A stretch of 64,000 bases of DNA from Tumebacillus lacus (lineage in GTDB: Bacteria > Bacillota > Bacilli > Tumebacillales > Tumebacillaceae), in the NCBI RefSeq assembly GCF_026410385.1, contig NZ_JAPMLT010000007.1:164955-228954 (forward strand). Direction: 5' to 3'. Below, piece by piece: positions 16,359 through 25,040 of the stretch; within the stretch, counting starts at the first letter, position 1; each line of letters begins with the position of its first letter. The notes below the pieces were generated by a model. The model saw only the letters and a program-made list of their open reading frames with translations. It searched no databases and was not told the DNA's origin. Both the position numbers and the translations under genes were made by a program.

Positions 16359-18272
16359 TTACAGGCCGTTGATGTCGGTGATCATCAGGGTGTCTTGGCC
16401 GTATGCGTTCGAGTCGGTGTCGGACAGGTATTTGTAGGCTCCCGATTCGAACAGGGTGTACAGGGAGTTGTTGTGGTAAAGGGTGTTTTGAGCCAAAGGA
16501 GTTGCCGTCAGCGTGTTTCTGTGGTTTTGTCCGTCCAAGAACCACGTTTTGGTGGACACGCCGTTAACGGTGTGCCACTCGTACGCGCTTTGGCTCAACT
16601 CGTCGTTGTAGAAGAGCAAGGAGGACGCGGAGTTGCGACCGTACGATTTGCTGAGGACGATGCGTCCGTCCGGTGTGAAGGCGATGCCTTGGATTCTGTC
16701 CGGAATCGACAGGATCTTGTCTGGCGTGCTCTTGGTGATGTTGCCGGAGGTCGCATCGACCGGATAGGCGGAGATGATCGCCGGATTGGTTCCGCCGGTG
16801 CGGGTGGTGATGTGATGCGACGGATCGGTGGGATAGTCGGTGCCGGTCGCCGAGTCATAGTAGAACTCACCGACCCACAGATAGCCGTTCGAGTAGGTGA
16901 CAAAAGAGGCGTTCGTATTGACCGGAATCGCTTCGGTGATGAAGACTTTGTCGCGGTCGCGCACGTTGTAGATCGACGTCAGCGGGATGCGCAACAGTTG
17001 ATCGTCGTTGGAGATCCACGCGTCGGTCGACGTGACGGTGATGCCGCCCGCATGCCCGTTATACAGGGCGCGGTCCAAGGAGCCGGCGTTGTTGTAGATC
17101 GTCATCGACTTGACCTTCTGGCCGGTGGCGGCATCGAGGACGGTGATCATGCTGGATTTCTTGTCATCGCGGTAGTGCGTGATCAGGAACCAGTTTTTCG
17201 CCGGGACGTAGGTCATGCCTTGCGGAACGAGCCCGTCAGTCGCAGTCAGGCCGGGAACGATCGGACCTTTAACCGAGCGGTTTAAGAAGGACGTATAGGA
17301 AGAGTTGGTGCTCTTCGGCATGTTGCTGATCGCCGCTTGGGAGATCGCTTTCGAAAGCGGTGCGGCGATGAGTTTGTTCTTGATCGACAGGTTGTTCGAC
17401 GTGTCGACGGCGCCGACTTCGAACGTATAGTCTTGCTCTTCGGTCAACCCGGTCAGCGTTTGGGAGCGGATCTCTTTGCGGTAGGTGTGGTAGAAAGCGC
17501 CGTCCATGTAAATGCGGTAGAACGCGAGATCCGACTCGGTGTTGGCGTTCCACGACAGGGTCACTTTGCCGGTTCCCGGCACGGCGGTGAAGCCGGTCGG
17601 AGCGGCCGGATCGGTGTTATCCCATGCGGACGGCGGGACTTGACCGGTGAATACGGAGCCCGGTGTGGCGAGCTGTCTGTCGGTGGTCAGGTTGCGCATC
17701 TCGATGGAGCCGTCAGTCGGGTAGAGATAGGAGATGCCTTTGTTTTCTTGCACGTCCGTTTCGGCGTAGTGGACGGTGCTGATCTTGGTGCCGCTGGAGT
17801 TGGCGATCGAGATCGTGCGAGGATCGGCCGGGACGTTGGCGAGGCCGCCTGCGGAGACTTCGAAGACTTGGCTGGCAGTCAGTGCGGTGCCGTAGTTGCT
17901 GTTGAAACCGGACAGAGTGGCGGAGTCCACCGACTTGATCCAGACGACGAACGTGCTTTTGGGTGCGATGTATTTGTCGGTGGTGATCGTCCAGGTGTAG
18001 ACGGTCGGCGTTTCGTAGACGATGCGGTAGTTTTTCAGGTTGATCGTGGAAGACGTGTTGTTATACAGTTCGATAAATTCATAAGCGTCCGGCGTGCCCG
18101 TGTCGCCGCTGACCGTCAAAGTGTCAGGCGTGACCTCGGTGATCATGAGATTCGGCACGGTGTAGGAGTTGGCGAAGGCCGTTTCCGTGGCAAACGGGAT
18201 GCCCGCCAGAACCAGCGCAGACGTCATGACGGCTACACATGCTTTCGGCCATGCTTTTTTGAAGATGTCCAT
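16359..18272 (-). CDS. Secreted lamin-tail / fibronectin III protein with C-terminal propeller-like region
   Basis: 637 residues. A signal peptide (KKAWPKACVAVMTSALVLAG, cleavage near AFA-NS) is followed by a lamin-tail domain at about 40-200 (LMITEVTPDTL, YEFIELYNNTSSTINLKNYRI). A fibronectin type III domain at about 220-305 follows (PAAPTGFTAVPGTGKVTLSW, FEVGAVDTSNNLS). The remaining 330 residues contain blade-like repeats (PQGMTYVPAKNWFLITHY, GHAGGITVTSTDAWISNDD, IQGIAFTPDGRIVLSKSYG), typical of a beta-propeller. No sortase motif or SLH domain is seen, so it is probably released or loosely wall-bound. It may bind or process an extracellular polymer, but the function is unknown. Confidence 0.82.
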   Translation of the reverse strand: MDIFKKAWPKACVAVMTSALVLAGIPFATETAFANSYTVPNLMITEVTPDTLTVSGDTGTPDAYEFIELYNNTSSTINLKNYRIVYETPTVYTWTITTDKYIAPKSTFVVWIKSVDSATLSGFNSNYGTALTASQVFEVSAGGLANVPADPRTISIANSSGTKISTVHYAETDVQENKGISYLYPTDGSIEMRNLTTDRQLATPGSVFTGQVPPSAWDNTDPAAPTGFTAVPGTGKVTLSWNANTESDLAFYRIYMDGAFYHTYRKEIRSQTLTGLTEEQDYTFEVGAVDTSNNLSIKNKLIAAPLSKAISQAAISNMPKSTNSSYTSFLNRSVKGPIVPGLTATDGLVPQGMTYVPAKNWFLITHYRDDKKSSMITVLDAATGQKVKSMTIYNNAGSLDRALYNGHAGGITVTSTDAWISNDDQLLRIPLTSIYNVRDRDKVFITEAIPVNTNASFVTYSNGYLWVGEFYYDSATGTDYPTDPSHHITTRTGGTNPAIISAYPVDATSGNITKSTPDKILSIPDRIQGIAFTPDGRIVLSKSYGRNSASSLLFYNDELSQSAYEWHTVNGVSTKTWFLDGQNHRNTLTATPLAQNTLYHNNSLYTLFESGAYKYLSDTDSNAYGQDTLMITDINGL

Positions 18273-18432
18273 GAGTATCGCTCCTTTGTGTGAGTCGTTT
18301 TGTTTATATATTAGTATAATTTTCGGGGTTGCGGTAGTTTTTTACGGGTGCAGAGGTGTGGAAGAATGTGGGGCAAGAGCGTGCCTCTGTATAAGGAACC
18401 TGCTTTTATTTGTTTTCGCGGGCTAAAATTCA

Positions 18433-18472
18433 ACAATTTCTGTTTACAGATCGAAATTGTAATGGTTATAAT
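18433..18472 (+). promoter_or_regulatory. Promoter with overlapping perfect inverted repeat before the peptide importer
   Basis: TTTACA (18443-18448) and TATAAT (18467-18472) have an 18-bp spacer. ACAATTTC (18433-18440) and GAAATTGT (18453-18460) form a perfect 8-bp inverted repeat that straddles the -35 element, a likely repressor operator. The rest of the 250-bp divergent region shows nothing else clear. Confidence 0.6.
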
Positions 18473-18522
18473 CTCTACAGGTCCATGGAAAAATAAATGA
18501 CGTAAACGGGAGGGGTATTTAT

Positions 18523-20202
18523 ATGTATAAAGGTTGGAAAACGACGGCCAGCTTGCTCGTCGCGAGCACGCTGCTGCTGTCCGCTTGCTCGACAGAGACG
18601 GAGGAGACGGCGACGCCTGTCGATCTGAAAAACAGCTCCAGCGAGGTGACGCTCGCGTCCGACATGTCGAAAAACCCGGAGGCGGCCAAGAAGCGCAACG
18701 ACACGTTCATCGCAGGCATGTCTTCGCCGCAGGGGGTCTTCAATCCGTACTTCTACCACAACGGCTGGGACGGCAATGTGACGTCCGTGCTGTTCGGCTC
18801 GTTGGTTGATGTTGATAAATCGGGCAAATACATCCCGTCGCTGGCGGAGAAGTGGGTCCTGTCCGACAACCAGCTGACCTACACGTTCACGTTGAAAAAA
18901 GGCCTGAAGTTCAGCGACGGCTCGCCGCTGACCGCAGACGACGTGGCGTTTACGCTGACGATGCTCCACGACAAGACGTATGACGGTGAGACCGATGTGT
19001 CGCAAGTGCAGATCAAAGGCGGTCAGGACTATAAAGAAGGCAAGGCGACGTCGATCTCCGGCATCGAAGTCATCGATCCGCTGAACATCAAGATCACGAC
19101 GGAGAAGGTCAACGCGCTGTCGTTGCAGATCCTCGGCGGCCCGGTGCTGTCGAAGGCGTACTACGGCAAAAACTATTCCCCGGGCAATCTTGACCATCTG
19201 CGCACGCTGCACGGCGCGCCGGTGGGTGCAGGTCCGTACAAACTGGAGAAGTACATCCCCGGTCAAGAGGTGCGCACGAAGGCAAACGAGCACTATTTTG
19301 CAGGCAAACCGGCGATTGAGAACTTCATCTACAAAGTGACGACCTCCGACACCAACCTTCAATTGTTCCAGACCGGCGAGACCGACTATGACGGCTTCAC
19401 GGCCAACCCGGACAATTTTGAGCAGTTGAAGAGCCTCGGGTTTGCGAACATCAACGTGATGACGTCGAGCGCGTATTCCTATCTGGATGTCAACCACAAG
19501 CGTCATCTCAAGGACAAAAACGTCCGTCAAGCGCTGATGTACGGCATCGACCGCAAGCAGATCGTCGACGCGACCTTCCGCGGCTACGGCGAAGTGGCAA
19601 ACGAGCCGATCTCGCCGATCTCGTGGGCGTTCACGCCGGACATCAACCCGTATGACTTCAACCAGCAAAAAGCGAAGGAATTGCTCGACGCGGCCGGTTG
19701 GAAAGCGGGCGCGGACGGCATCCGGGAAAAAGACGGGCAAAAGCTCAAGCTGACCCTTTTGACCCGCAAAGGCAACGACGCGCTGATCACCATCGCCAAG
19801 CAAAACCTTCAAGACATCGGCATCGTGCTCGAAGTGGAAGTCATGGACTTCAATGCGATGCTCGACAAGATGGAAAAGGGCGACTACGACCTGTCCTCCG
19901 TCTCCACGCCGGGGATGGTCGACCCGGCCGAGAGCGCGCAAAACTTCCTGAGCACCATTGCGGACAACGGCTACAACAACCCGGCCATCGACCAGCTGAT
20001 CCTGCAAGGGCAGAGCACGCTCGACATCGACAAGCGCAAACCGATCTACCAAAAGCTGTTCAAAGAACTGAATGAGGACGTGCCGTCGATCTTCCTCTGG
20101 TACAGAAAGTCGATGACTGCGCACAACGGCCGCATCCAAGGACTGGAGCCGAACGCGTACACGGGCATCATCGGCGATCTGCCGAAGTTGAAGATCCAAT
20201 AA
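18523..20202 (+). CDS. oppA: Oligopeptide ABC transporter substrate-binding lipoprotein
   Basis: 559 residues. The lipoprotein signal ends in LLLSACS, with Cys21 the lipid-modified residue after cleavage. The SBP_bac_5 fold follows: LAEKWVLSDNQLTYTFTLKK, GLKFSDGSPLTADDVAFTL, APVGAGPYKLEKYIPGQEV and VRQALMYGIDRKQIVDATF. It captures peptides (or nickel or other ligands, as some family members do) outside the membrane and hands them to the permease encoded downstream. The substrate is inferred from family and operon. A hairpin after the stop probably makes this the most abundant transcript of the operon. Confidence 0.9.
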   Translation: MYKGWKTTASLLVASTLLLSACSTETEETATPVDLKNSSSEVTLASDMSKNPEAAKKRNDTFIAGMSSPQGVFNPYFYHNGWDGNVTSVLFGSLVDVDKSGKYIPSLAEKWVLSDNQLTYTFTLKKGLKFSDGSPLTADDVAFTLTMLHDKTYDGETDVSQVQIKGGQDYKEGKATSISGIEVIDPLNIKITTEKVNALSLQILGGPVLSKAYYGKNYSPGNLDHLRTLHGAPVGAGPYKLEKYIPGQEVRTKANEHYFAGKPAIENFIYKVTTSDTNLQLFQTGETDYDGFTANPDNFEQLKSLGFANINVMTSSAYSYLDVNHKRHLKDKNVRQALMYGIDRKQIVDATFRGYGEVANEPISPISWAFTPDINPYDFNQQKAKELLDAAGWKAGADGIREKDGQKLKLTLLTRKGNDALITIAKQNLQDIGIVLEVEVMDFNAMLDKMEKGDYDLSSVSTPGMVDPAESAQNFLSTIADNGYNNPAIDQLILQGQSTLDIDKRKPIYQKLFKELNEDVPSIFLWYRKSMTAHNGRIQGLEPNAYTGIIGDLPKLKIQ

Positions 20203-20226
20203 CCCAGCCATCTGGCTGGGTTTCTT
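20201..20226 (+). terminator. Intercistronic hairpin after the binding protein gene
   Basis: AACCCAGCCA / TGGCTGGGTT with a 2-base apex, overlapping the stop codon. It has a weak T-run, so it probably attenuates or stabilises rather than fully stops transcription into the permease genes. Confidence 0.65.
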
Positions 20227-20242
20227 CTAAAGGAGGCTCCTC

Positions 20243-21199
20243 ATGGCCATCTATGTGCTGCGCAGGGTATTGAACATGATCCCGATCTTGATCGGGGTGT
20301 CGGTGATCATCTTTTTCGTGTTTGCGATGACGCCCGGTGACTTTGTGGACAGCAACCAAAAGCTCACCCCGGAGAGACAGGCGGAGTTGCGGGCGCTGTA
20401 CGGGCTGGACAAGCCGGTGCTGGAGCGGTATTTCATCTGGATGGGCAATGTGCTGCAAGGCGACTTTGGCTATTCGATGCAGCATCAGATCCCGGTGACG
20501 TCGCTGTTGAATCAGTATTTATGGAATTCGTTTATGATCGCGGTGGCGACGTTGTTTTTGACGTGGACGATCGCGCTGTTTATCGGGGTGTTTTCGGCGG
20601 TCAGGCAGCATTCGTGGTTTGACGCGTTGGTGACGCTCGGTGTGTTTGCGACGATGTCGTTTCCGTCCTTTTTCCTCGGCTTGCTCCTGATCAAGTTTTT
20701 CGCGGTCGATCTGCACTGGCTGCCGGTCGGCGGGATGATCTCGACCGGGTCGCAGACGACCGGCTGGGCGTATGTGTGGGAAGTGGCCAAGCATATGATC
20801 TTGCCGGTGATCGTGCTGACGGTGCTCGGGGTCGGGTCGCTGACCCGCTATTTCCGCACCAACATGCTCGATGTGATCCGGCAGGACTTTGTGCGGACCG
20901 CCCGGGCCAAAGGGCTGAAGGAAAAGGTGGTCGTGTACAAGCACGCGCTGCGCAACGCGCTCCTGCCTGCGATCACGTTGCTGGCGTTTGAACTGCCGGG
21001 CTTGTTTGCCGGGGCGATCATCACGGAGAAGATCTTCAACTGGCCGGGTGTGGGGCAGATCCACATGCAGGCTCTCGAGATCCGGGACTATCCGGTGTTG
21101 ATGGGGCTGACGATGCTGTTGTCGATGCTGACCATCGTCGGCAATCTGCTCGCCGATATCATGTACGGCGTGGCAGACCCGCGCGTGCGGATCAAGTAG
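20243..21199 (+). CDS. oppB: Oligopeptide ABC transporter permease, OppB type
   Basis: 318 residues with six membrane helices. The N-terminus MAIYVLRRVLNMIPILIGVS and PEVL-type loop (LRALYGLDKPVLERYFIWMG) are typical of OppB/DppB. The ABC-permease EAA loop is VRTARAKGLKEKVVVYKHAL, which docks onto the ATPases. AAAGGAGG precedes the ATG. Part of the five-gene import operon. Confidence 0.92.
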   Translation: MAIYVLRRVLNMIPILIGVSVIIFFVFAMTPGDFVDSNQKLTPERQAELRALYGLDKPVLERYFIWMGNVLQGDFGYSMQHQIPVTSLLNQYLWNSFMIAVATLFLTWTIALFIGVFSAVRQHSWFDALVTLGVFATMSFPSFFLGLLLIKFFAVDLHWLPVGGMISTGSQTTGWAYVWEVAKHMILPVIVLTVLGVGSLTRYFRTNMLDVIRQDFVRTARAKGLKEKVVVYKHALRNALLPAITLLAFELPGLFAGAIITEKIFNWPGVGQIHMQALEIRDYPVLMGLTMLLSMLTIVGNLLADIMYGVADPRVRIK

Positions 21200-21214
21200 A
21201 GAGGAGGTTTTCGT

Positions 21215-22147
21215 ATGTCTGCAAATGCAGGGACTGTGTCGGAGAAAAACCCGGGTGTACGGGCCAAGTCGGCGAAACCGGCCTCCCCTTGGGCGCACGC
21301 GTTCCGCCGCTTGCGGAAAAATCGTCTGGCGGTGACGGGGCTGGTCTTTCTGATCTTGATGGGGCTGTTTTGCACGGTCGGGCCGCTGTTTTCGCCGTAT
21401 GTGGACGAGCGGGTGACCGGTGCGAATTTTAACCGGCCGCCGAGCGCGCAGAATTGGCTTGGCACAGACAATCTCGGGCGGGATATCCTGACCCGGCTGA
21501 TGCTGGCAGGACGGATCTCGCTGACGGTCGGCATCGCGTCTATGCTGCTCTCCGTGTTGATCGGGTCGGTGCTCGGCGCGGTCGCCGGGTACTACCGGGG
21601 GATCGTGGATCAGGTGATCATGCGGTTTGCCGATGTGCTGATGACGATCCCGAGCCTGCCGCTCCTGATCATCATGGGGGCGGTGTTGTCCGATCTGAAG
21701 GTGCCGTCCGACTACCGGATCTACATCGTCATGCTGATGCTTTCGATCTTGGGCTGGCCAGGGCTGGCGCGGTTGGTGCGCTCGCAGATCCTGACGCTCT
21801 CTCAGCGCGAGTTTATGCAGGCGACGGAAGTGCTCGGGCTGCGGGATCGCCGCAAGATCTTTGTCCATCTGCTGCCGAACACGCTGCCGCTGTTGATCGT
21901 CGTGGCGACGCTGAGCGTGGCCGGGGCGATCCTCAGCGAGTCGGTGCTGAGTTACCTCGGGCTCGGGGTGACGCCGCCGACGCCGTCGTGGGGCAATATG
22001 ATGGACTCGGCCAACTCGTTGATCGATTTCCAAAAGCGGCCGTGGTTGTGGATGCCGCCCGGTGTGGCGATCTTTGCGACGGTGATCGCGATCAATCTGC
22101 TCGGGGAAGGTCTGCGCGATGCGCTCGACCCGAAGATGAAAAAGTAG
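21215..22147 (+). CDS. oppC: Oligopeptide ABC transporter permease, OppC type
   Basis: 310 residues. A cytosolic N-terminal arm (WAHAFRRLRKNRLAVTGLVF) precedes six helices. The motif WLGTDNLGRDILTRLMLAGR is diagnostic of OppC/DppC. The EAA loop reads FMQATEVLGLRDRRKIFVHL. GAGAGGAGG precedes the ATG, 15 bp after oppB. Confidence 0.92.
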   Translation: MSANAGTVSEKNPGVRAKSAKPASPWAHAFRRLRKNRLAVTGLVFLILMGLFCTVGPLFSPYVDERVTGANFNRPPSAQNWLGTDNLGRDILTRLMLAGRISLTVGIASMLLSVLIGSVLGAVAGYYRGIVDQVIMRFADVLMTIPSLPLLIIMGAVLSDLKVPSDYRIYIVMLMLSILGWPGLARLVRSQILTLSQREFMQATEVLGLRDRRKIFVHLLPNTLPLLIVVATLSVAGAILSESVLSYLGLGVTPPTPSWGNMMDSANSLIDFQKRPWLWMPPGVAIFATVIAINLLGEGLRDALDPKMKK

Positions 22148-22159
22148 GTGACAGGGACG

Positions 22160-23155
22160 ATGACGACGATGACGAACACACTGGCGGAAATCAAAGGTCT
22201 CAGCACCTATTTTCACACGGAGGAAGGGATCGTCAAGGCGGTCGACGACGTGTCGTTTTCCATCCCGGCCGGCCGCACGGTCGCGGTCGTCGGCGAGTCG
22301 GGCTGCGGCAAGAGCGTGACGGCGTTGTCGGTGATGCGGCTCGTGGCGGAACCGGGCCGCATTGAGAAGGGCGAGATCCGCTTTGGCGATCAAGACCTGC
22401 TCCGGCTGCGGGAAGGGGAGATGCGCGGGCTGCGCGGCAACGACATCGCGATGGTGTTTCAAGAGCCGATGTCGTCGCTCAACCCGGTGCTGACCATCGG
22501 CGAGCAGTTGATCGAGCCGCTGATGGAGCACCGCCTGCTGTCAAAAAAGGAGGCGCGTGCCGAGTCGGCCGGGCTGATCACCCGCGTCGGCATTCCGCGC
22601 GCGGAGGAGATGCTCAAAGCCTACCCGCATGAACTGAGCGGCGGCATGCTCCAGCGGATCATGATCGCCATCGCGCTCAGCTGTCAGCCGAAGTTGCTGA
22701 TCGCCGACGAACCGACGACGGCGCTCGATGTGACGGTGCAGGCGCAGATCCTCGATCTGCTCAACGGGATCAAGGCGGAGTCGAACACGGCGATCCTGCT
22801 GATCACGCATGATCTGGGCGTGGTGGCGGAGATGGCCGATCATGTCGTGGTGATGTACGCGGGCAAGGTGATCGAGGAAGCGCCTGTGATCGAACTGTTC
22901 CAAAACCCCCGGCATCCGTACACGAAAGGCCTGCTGCGCTCCAAACCGGTGATCGGACGGCGGGAGGAGCGGCTGTACTCGATACCCGGACAGGTGCCGC
23001 AGTTGATCGGACTTGGCGAGGCGTGCGCGTTTGCCGACCGCTGCGAGTCATGTCTGCCGGTCTGCCGGGAGCGGCGGCCGGTGATCACACAAGGCGAGAA
23101 CGGACATCTCGTGGCATGCTGGCTGTACGAGGAGGGAGTCTCGCGCGATGAGTGA
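22160..23155 (+). CDS. oppD: Oligopeptide ABC transporter ATPase, OppD type
   Basis: 331 residues from ATG 22160. It has Walker [12 protein letters not shown], the signature [15 protein letters not shown] (Met replaces Gln), Walker [19 protein letters not shown], and the H-loop [20 protein letters not shown]. The C-terminal oligopeptide extension has four Cys ([16 protein letters not shown]), which in related proteins bind an iron-sulfur cluster. It overlaps the next gene by 8 bp. Confidence 0.92.
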   Translation: MTTMTNTLAEIKGLSTYFHTEEGIVKAVDDVSFSIPAGRTVAVVGESGCGKSVTALSVMRLVAEPGRIEKGEIRFGDQDLLRLREGEMRGLRGNDIAMVFQEPMSSLNPVLTIGEQLIEPLMEHRLLSKKEARAESAGLITRVGIPRAEEMLKAYPHELSGGMLQRIMIAIALSCQPKLLIADEPTTALDVTVQAQILDLLNGIKAESNTAILLITHDLGVVAEMADHVVVMYAGKVIEEAPVIELFQNPRHPYTKGLLRSKPVIGRREERLYSIPGQVPQLIGLGEACAFADRCESCLPVCRERRPVITQGENGHLVACWLYEEGVSRDE

Positions 23156-24113
23156 TGCGATGCTGGAAGTCAAAGATCTGAAAAAATACTACCCGATCAC
23201 CGGCGGGCTCTTCGGCCGGACGGTCGCCCACGTGAAAGCGGTGGACGGCATCTCGCTGTCGATTGCCAAAGGAGAGACGTTCGGTCTGGTCGGCGAGTCG
23301 GGCAGCGGCAAGAGCACCGTCGGCCGCACGATCCTGCGCTTGACCGACAAGACGGCGGGCGAGGTGAGATTTAAAGGAAAAGACCTCTACTCGCTGTCCA
23401 AGCAGGACCTGCGCCAGATCCGACCGGAGATGCAACTGGTGTTTCAAGATCCGTACGGGTCGCTGAACCCGCGGATGCGGATCGGAGACGCGATCGGTGA
23501 GGCTCTGCTCGATCACGGGCGGGCTTCCCGGGCGGAAGTGCGGGACAAAGTGCTGGAGACGCTGGCGCTCTGCGGGCTGTCTTCGTCGCACATCGACCGC
23601 TATCCGCACGAGTTTTCCGGCGGGCAGCGACAGCGGGTGGGGATCGCGCGGGCGATCATCCTCAATCCGGAGTTTCTGGTCGCCGACGAGCCTGTGTCGG
23701 CGCTGGACGTGTCGATCCAGGCGCAGATCATCAATCTGTTCAGCGACCTGCGCGACCGGCAGGGGCTGACGTATCTGTTCATCTCCCACGATCTGAGCGT
23801 CGTCGAGCATCTGTGCTCGACCATCGGCGTGATGTACCTCGGCTCGATGGTGGAGATGGCACCGCGCGATGAGCTGTTTGCCCAGCCGCTGCACCCGTAT
23901 ACGCGGGCGTTGCTGTCGGCGGTGCCGATCCCCGATCCGACGCTGAAACGGGAGCGGATCGTGCTGCGCGGCGACATCCCAAGCCCGGTCGATCCGCCGA
24001 GCGGGTGCAAGTTTCACACGCGTTGCCCGGTGGCGACAGACGCCTGCCGGGAGTCGGCTCCGGAGTTTCGCGAGGTCGGCAGCGGACATTTTGTGGCGTG
24101 TCATCTGGTATAG
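23148..24113 (+). CDS. oppF: Oligopeptide ABC transporter ATPase, OppF type
   Basis: 321 residues. It starts with LEVKDLKKYYPITGGLFGRT, the OppF-type N-terminus. Walker A is GESGSGKSTVG, the signature FSGGQRQRVGIARAI, Walker B FLVADEPVSALDVSIQAQ, and the H-loop LFISHDLSVVEHLC. The tail GCKFHTRCPVATDACRE has the C-terminal Cys cluster. ATG 23148 overlaps the end of oppD; a second ATG at 23160 is possible. Last gene of the operon. Confidence 0.92.
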   Translation: MSDAMLEVKDLKKYYPITGGLFGRTVAHVKAVDGISLSIAKGETFGLVGESGSGKSTVGRTILRLTDKTAGEVRFKGKDLYSLSKQDLRQIRPEMQLVFQDPYGSLNPRMRIGDAIGEALLDHGRASRAEVRDKVLETLALCGLSSSHIDRYPHEFSGGQRQRVGIARAIILNPEFLVADEPVSALDVSIQAQIINLFSDLRDRQGLTYLFISHDLSVVEHLCSTIGVMYLGSMVEMAPRDELFAQPLHPYTRALLSAVPIPDPTLKRERIVLRGDIPSPVDPPSGCKFHTRCPVATDACRESAPEFREVGSGHFVACHLV

Positions 24114-24117
24114 GGCG

Positions 24118-24153
24118 GAAAAGCTGACAGGGAAGAGGCTGTCAGCTTTTTTG
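24118..24153 (+). terminator. Terminator of the peptide importer operon
   Basis: AAAAGCTGACAG / CTGTCAGCTTTT with an 8-nt loop and continuing T-run. Confidence 0.85.
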
Positions 24154-24207
24154 CATGGGATGGTACAATAACAAGCAAAGAGAGCAGGTACAAAGGGGAG
24201 AGAACCG

Positions 24208-24885
24208 ATGAATTTGCGAATGATCAAACAGATGATCGGATCGATCAGCGAGGTCCTGCCGCAAGAGGCGTCGATTGCGCTGGCCGATCAGTCTCAATAT
24301 TTGCTGTACCGTCCCAGCCAAAAGATCGACCTCGGCATTCATCCCGGCGAGCCGGTCAAGCACGGGTCGATTGCGGAGCAGACGCTGTTGGAAAAGAAAA
24401 AGGTGGCGCATTTTGTGCCGGCTCACTTGTTCGGGGTACCGTACTTTGGACTTGGGACGCCGCTGTATGATGAGCAAAATCAGTTGATCGGGGCGTTGAC
24501 GATCATCGTGCCGCCAGAAAGGACGCAGGGACTGCCGGATCTGGGACCGCGCACGGAGTATGTCGTCGGGCAGGCGGACAATCGATTTGTCCCGGTGCAT
24601 GAAAGTGAGATCGCGTTTTTCTCGTCTCGGGAAGGGGCGACGTACATGCACACGCAGACGGAGGTGCTCAAGGTGCGTCAGACGCTCCAGTCGCTGGAGA
24701 TGACGCTGCCGAGCCATCAGTTTTTTCGGTGCCATCGGGCGTTTTTGGTCAATATCGGCTGGATTCGCGAGATCATGCGCGATTTTCATTCGACGTTTCT
24801 GCTCACGATGAAAGACGGTGCGCAGAGCAAGATCCCGGTCAGTCAGAAATATGCGAGTGCGTTTCGGACGATGTTGGACTTTTAA
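24208..24885 (+). CDS. LytTR DNA-binding regulator with PAS/GAF-like sensor
   Basis: 225 residues; GGGGAGAG precedes the ATG. Residues 120-225 are a LytTR domain: FVPVHESEIAFFSSREGATY, LEMTLPSHQFFRCHRAFLVN and a basic end. Residues 1-118 form a small sensory domain (ISEVLPQEASIALADQSQYL, YFGLGTPLYDEQNQLIGAL) resembling PAS or GAF folds. There is no response-regulator receiver, so it is probably a one-component switch. The single target cannot be named; the CoA-transferase gene just downstream is a candidate. Confidence 0.78.
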   Translation: MNLRMIKQMIGSISEVLPQEASIALADQSQYLLYRPSQKIDLGIHPGEPVKHGSIAEQTLLEKKKVAHFVPAHLFGVPYFGLGTPLYDEQNQLIGALTIIVPPERTQGLPDLGPRTEYVVGQADNRFVPVHESEIAFFSSREGATYMHTQTEVLKVRQTLQSLEMTLPSHQFFRCHRAFLVNIGWIREIMRDFHSTFLLTMKDGAQSKIPVSQKYASAFRTMLDF

Positions 24886-24908
24886 AGGGGCAGCGTGCCC
24901 CTTTTTTT
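24884..24908 (+). terminator. Terminator after the LytTR gene
   Basis: AAAGGGGCA / TGCCCCTTT with loop GCG, then four more T. Confidence 0.85.
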
Positions 24909-25040
24909 CATGCCGATTTTTGCTGGCTCAGCGGCAAATCTGCTGTTTTAGGGGGAGACAAACGCAAGGCAGGGAGGGCTGTGATAGGATGATGAAAACG
25001 TTATCACGTTATCAATAGAATGATGGGGAGGATCAGAGCG

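Noticed and set aside
20519..22531. A 670-residue minus-strand frame across oppB-oppD
   Set aside because: It covers three recognised transporter genes and is compositionally a shadow (HRQR-rich).
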